A stretch of DNA of 64,000 nt from Buchnera aphidicola (Cinara curtihirsuta) (GTDB lineage: Bacteria; Pseudomonadota; Gammaproteobacteria; Enterobacterales; Enterobacteriaceae), in assembly GCF_900698895.1 (NCBI RefSeq), contig NZ_LR217700.1, forward strand, positions 248,001-312,000, given 5' to 3'. The notes beneath the pieces were generated by a model. The model ran no database searches. It was not told the DNA's origin and worked only from the letters and a program-made list of their open reading frames with translations. The translations under genes and the position numbers were made by a program. Positions 61,814-64,000 of the stretch are shown here, piece after piece; the stretch's first letter is position 1, and every line of letters begins with the position of its first letter.

Positions 61814-63121
61814 ATGTCAAAAATAAAAAAAATATTTGCTAGAGAAATATTAGATTCACGTGGATTTCCTACGATTGAAACAGAAGTTCATTTAGAAAAT
61901 GGTCATTTTGGTTGTTCAGCTGCTCCTTCTGGAGCATCAACAGGATCTAAAGAAGCTTTAGAATTAAGAGATTTTGATAAAAATCGATTCCTAGGAAAAG
62001 GAGTACAAAAAGCAATAAACTATGTTAATACAGATATAAATAAAGCATTAATAAATAAACAATCAGAAAATCAAAAAGAAATCGATTATTTAATGATTGA
62101 GTTAGATGGTACAAATAATAAATCAAAATTTGGTGCTAATGCAATTTTATCTGTATCACTATCTTTAGCAAAAGCAACCGCTTCCGAAAAACAAATACCA
62201 TTTTATTCTTATATATCTCAAATTAACAATACAAAAAACAAATTCTCCATCCCTCTTCCAATGATTAATATTATTAACGGAGGAATGCATGCTAATAACA
62301 ATATTGATATTCAAGAATTTATGATCCAACCTATAGGAGCAAAAAATATAAGACAAGCTATTCAAATGGGTTCAGAAGTTTTTCATACATTAGGTATAAT
62401 TCTTAAAGAAAAAGGATATTCAACCTGTATTGGAGATGAAGGAGGATATGCTCCTAATTTAAAATCTAATGAAGAAGCATTATCCATAATTAGTTTAGCA
62501 GTAGAAAAAACTAATTATAGACTGGGAGAAGATATTACTTTTGCAATAGATTGCGCTGCGTCAGAATTATTTGATAAAAATACCCAAAAATATAGATTAA
62601 AAAATGAAAAAAAAGAATTTACTTCACAAGAATTTACACATTACTTAGAAAAATTAATAAATAAATATCCAATTATATCTATAGAAGATGGACAAAATGA
62701 AGATGATTGGGAAGGTTTTATATATCAAACAAAAATTTTAGGAAATAAAATTCAATTAGTTGGAGATGATCTATTTGTTACAAATAAGAAAATACTAAAA
62801 AAGGGAATAAAAAATAAAGTTGTTAATGCTATTTTAATTAAATTTAATCAAATAGGAACTTTAACAGAAACATTAGAAACCATTTATTTAGCTAAAAAAA
62901 ATAATTATTCCGTTATAATATCACATAGATCTGGAGAAACAGAAGACACAAGTATAGCAGATCTTTCTGTTGGAACATCTGCAGGACAAATAAAAACTGG
63001 TTCAATGTGTAGATCAGATAGAACAGCTAAATACAATAGATTAATTAAAATAGAAGAATCACTAAAAAAACAAAAAAAAACATTTAAAGAAAAATTAAAT
63101 ATATTTGAATTTAAAAAATAA
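61814..63121 (+). CDS. eno: Enolase
   Basis: Converts 2-phosphoglycerate to phosphoenolpyruvate; in E. coli also a degradosome component. It has 435 residues against 432. Motifs: [15 protein letters not shown], the catalytic Glu/Lys sites in [13 protein letters not shown] and [14 protein letters not shown], and [25 protein letters not shown] precedes the ATG. In E. coli pyrG lies directly upstream; here 268 bp of spacer separate eno from glnS. Confidence 0.98.
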   Translation: MSKIKKIFAREILDSRGFPTIETEVHLENGHFGCSAAPSGASTGSKEALELRDFDKNRFLGKGVQKAINYVNTDINKALINKQSENQKEIDYLMIELDGTNNKSKFGANAILSVSLSLAKATASEKQIPFYSYISQINNTKNKFSIPLPMINIINGGMHANNNIDIQEFMIQPIGAKNIRQAIQMGSEVFHTLGIILKEKGYSTCIGDEGGYAPNLKSNEEALSIISLAVEKTNYRLGEDITFAIDCAASELFDKNTQKYRLKNEKKEFTSQEFTHYLEKLINKYPIISIEDGQNEDDWEGFIYQTKILGNKIQLVGDDLFVTNKKILKKGIKNKVVNAILIKFNQIGTLTETLETIYLAKKNNYSVIISHRSGETEDTSIADLSVGTSAGQIKTGSMCRSDRTAKYNRLIKIEESLKKQKKTFKEKLNIFEFKK

Positions 63122-63177
63122 AATTATGTATACTCCAATTATATAGATAATTAGAAGATAATATAAAAAACAAAGAA

Positions 63178-63196
63178 ACCCCTATATAATAGGGGT
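63178..63196 (+). terminator. Hairpin after eno
   Basis: ACCCCTAT, a 3-nt ATA loop and ATAGGGGT form a perfect 8-bp stem 57 bp after the eno stop. A clear T run is lacking, but the G+C content against the background supports a transcript-end role. Confidence 0.65.
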
Positions 63197-63326
63197 AATA
63201 GAACTATTAAATAGTATATATATAAATAATATATATTAAATATATAAAATTATAAATAATAAAAAGTATTTATTTTTTTTAAAATTTCAATAAATTTAAT
63301 AACTAAATTACTAAATAGGAATTTTT

Positions 63327-64000
63327 ATGAAAAAAAAAACTATTGTATTAATAGATGGAAATTATTGTTTATATCAAACATATTTTTCTTTTTTAAAACT
63401 TAAAAATCATTATGGACATTTTACAGGTATTTTATATGGATATATAAAAATATTTAATAAAATAGTAAAAAAATTCTATCCTGACAATATAGTAGTTGTT
63501 TTTGATACTCCTACAAAAACTTTTCGACATCAATTATATTCAAAATACAAAAAAAATAGATCTTCTATGCCTGAAAATTTAAAAAAACAAATTAATCCTT
63601 TAAAAGAAATTATCCAAAACTTAGGAATACCTATTATTAGTATAAATAATATAGAAGCTGATGATATTATAGGAACTTTGTCTAAAAAATTTATAAAAAA
63701 AAAATATTATATTTTTATATATAGTGCTGATAAAGATATGTTACAATTAATAAATAAAAAAATTAAAGTTATTCCAGGAAAAAATATAGAAAATACCTTA
63801 AATGAAAAAGAAGTATATAAAAAATACGGAATACAACCATATTCTATAGCAGATTTTTTAGGATTAACAGGCGATACTTCAGATAATATACCCGGAATAC
63901 CTGGAATAGGAAAAAAAACTGCTTCAATTCTTTTAAAAAATTTTTTATCTATAGATAACATATATAAAAATATAGAAAATATTTCTTTATTACCTATAAA
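63327..64000 (+). CDS. polA: PolA-type 5'-3' exonuclease, 5' part (runs off window)
   Basis: An open frame continues to the window edge, about 225 residues visible. It matches the 5'-3' exonuclease domain of DNA polymerase I: LIDGNYCLYQTYF, VVFDTPTKTFRHQLYSKYK, EADDIIGTL, SADKDMLQL and GDTSDNIPGIPGIGKKTA, with the metal-binding acidic residues in place. AGGA lies 7 nt before the ATG. Whether polymerase domains follow cannot be seen; reduced relatives often keep only this domain. An A10 tract lies right after the start codon. Confidence 0.88.
   Translation, partial: MKKKTIVLIDGNYCLYQTYFSFLKLKNHYGHFTGILYGYIKIFNKIVKKFYPDNIVVVFDTPTKTFRHQLYSKYKKNRSSMPENLKKQINPLKEIIQNLGIPIISINNIEADDIIGTLSKKFIKKKYYIFIYSADKDMLQLINKKIKVIPGKNIENTLNEKEVYKKYGIQPYSIADFLGLTGDTSDNIPGIPGIGKKTASILLKNFLSIDNIYKNIENISLLPI

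Overview
This window comes from the chromosome of an extremely AT-rich, reduced gamma-proteobacterial endosymbiont, very probably a Buchnera aphidicola lineage. The reasons are: nearly every gene is an Escherichia coli ortholog; the order (zwf ... minCDE ... ompA-murJ-flg ... rpmF-fab-acpP-holB-ycfH-asnS ... valS-argI-ridA-deaD-pnp-rpsO-truB-rbfA-infB-nusA ... ftsH-rlmE-greA ... rplU-rpmA-obgE ... pheA-ffh-rpsP-rimM-trmD-rplS ... alaS-csrA ... glnS-eno) is E. coli order with blocks cut out; proteins are rich in Lys, Asn and Ile; poly(A) tracts run through coding sequence; and there are no mobile elements, phage genes or CRISPR arrays. Species placement rests on remembered family knowledge, not on a search.

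Layout. 1-4.7 kb: start of pyruvate kinase (minus), zwf, yoaE, tsaB. 4.7-8.1 kb: minE-minD-minC on minus, rsmC, then tRNA-Leu(UAA), tRNA-Cys and tRNA-Ser(UGA). 8.2-11.1 kb: ompA and murJ. 11.1-14.4 kb: a decaying flagellar hook-basal-body remnant (divergent flgF, frameshifted flgH, truncated flgI). 14.4-19.6 kb: rluC, rpmF, fabD, fabG, acpP, holB and ycfH on plus; rluC and fabD are broken at poly(A) tracts. 19.7-29 kb: asnS, trhO, valS (minus), argI, ridA (plus), deaD (minus). 29-41.7 kb: a long minus-strand translation and RNA block (pnp, rpsO, truB, rbfA, infB, nusA, tRNA-Leu(GAG), secG, ftsH, rlmE, greA). 42-50 kb: ibaG, rplU, rpmA, obgE; rpsI and rplM on minus; pheA, ffh, rpsP, rimM, trmD, rplS. 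50-57 kb: tldD, aroQ, fis, frameshifted rluD, alaS, csrA. 57-64 kb: tRNA-Ser(GCU), tRNA-Arg(ACG), rsmE, zapA, rpiA, tRNA-Gln, tRNA-Leu(UAG), tRNA-Met, glnS, eno, and the start of a polA-type 5'-3' exonuclease that runs off the end.

How it works together. The content is a minimal information-processing core (ribosomal proteins, translation factors, tRNA synthetases, rRNA and tRNA modification, RNA decay) plus pieces of nutritional provisioning: pheA and aroQ for aromatic amino acids, argI for arginine, and zwf, rpiA, eno and pykA for carbon and reducing power. Envelope and division functions are thin (min system, zapA, ompA, murJ).

What stands out. Four genes (flgH, rluC, fabD, rluD) are each interrupted by one frameshift at a homopolymer tract, and all four would be restored by one added base, which suggests rescue by slippage. 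Several proteins have lost hallmark residues (the methionines of the Ffh M domain, the phenylalanine-binding motifs of PheA, the acidic residues of the YoaE TerC domain). Several E. coli neighbours are gone from their expected slots (rne, tmk, glmM, murA, pyrG, rimP). I found no undescribed multi-gene system; the interest lies in decay and possible rescue.
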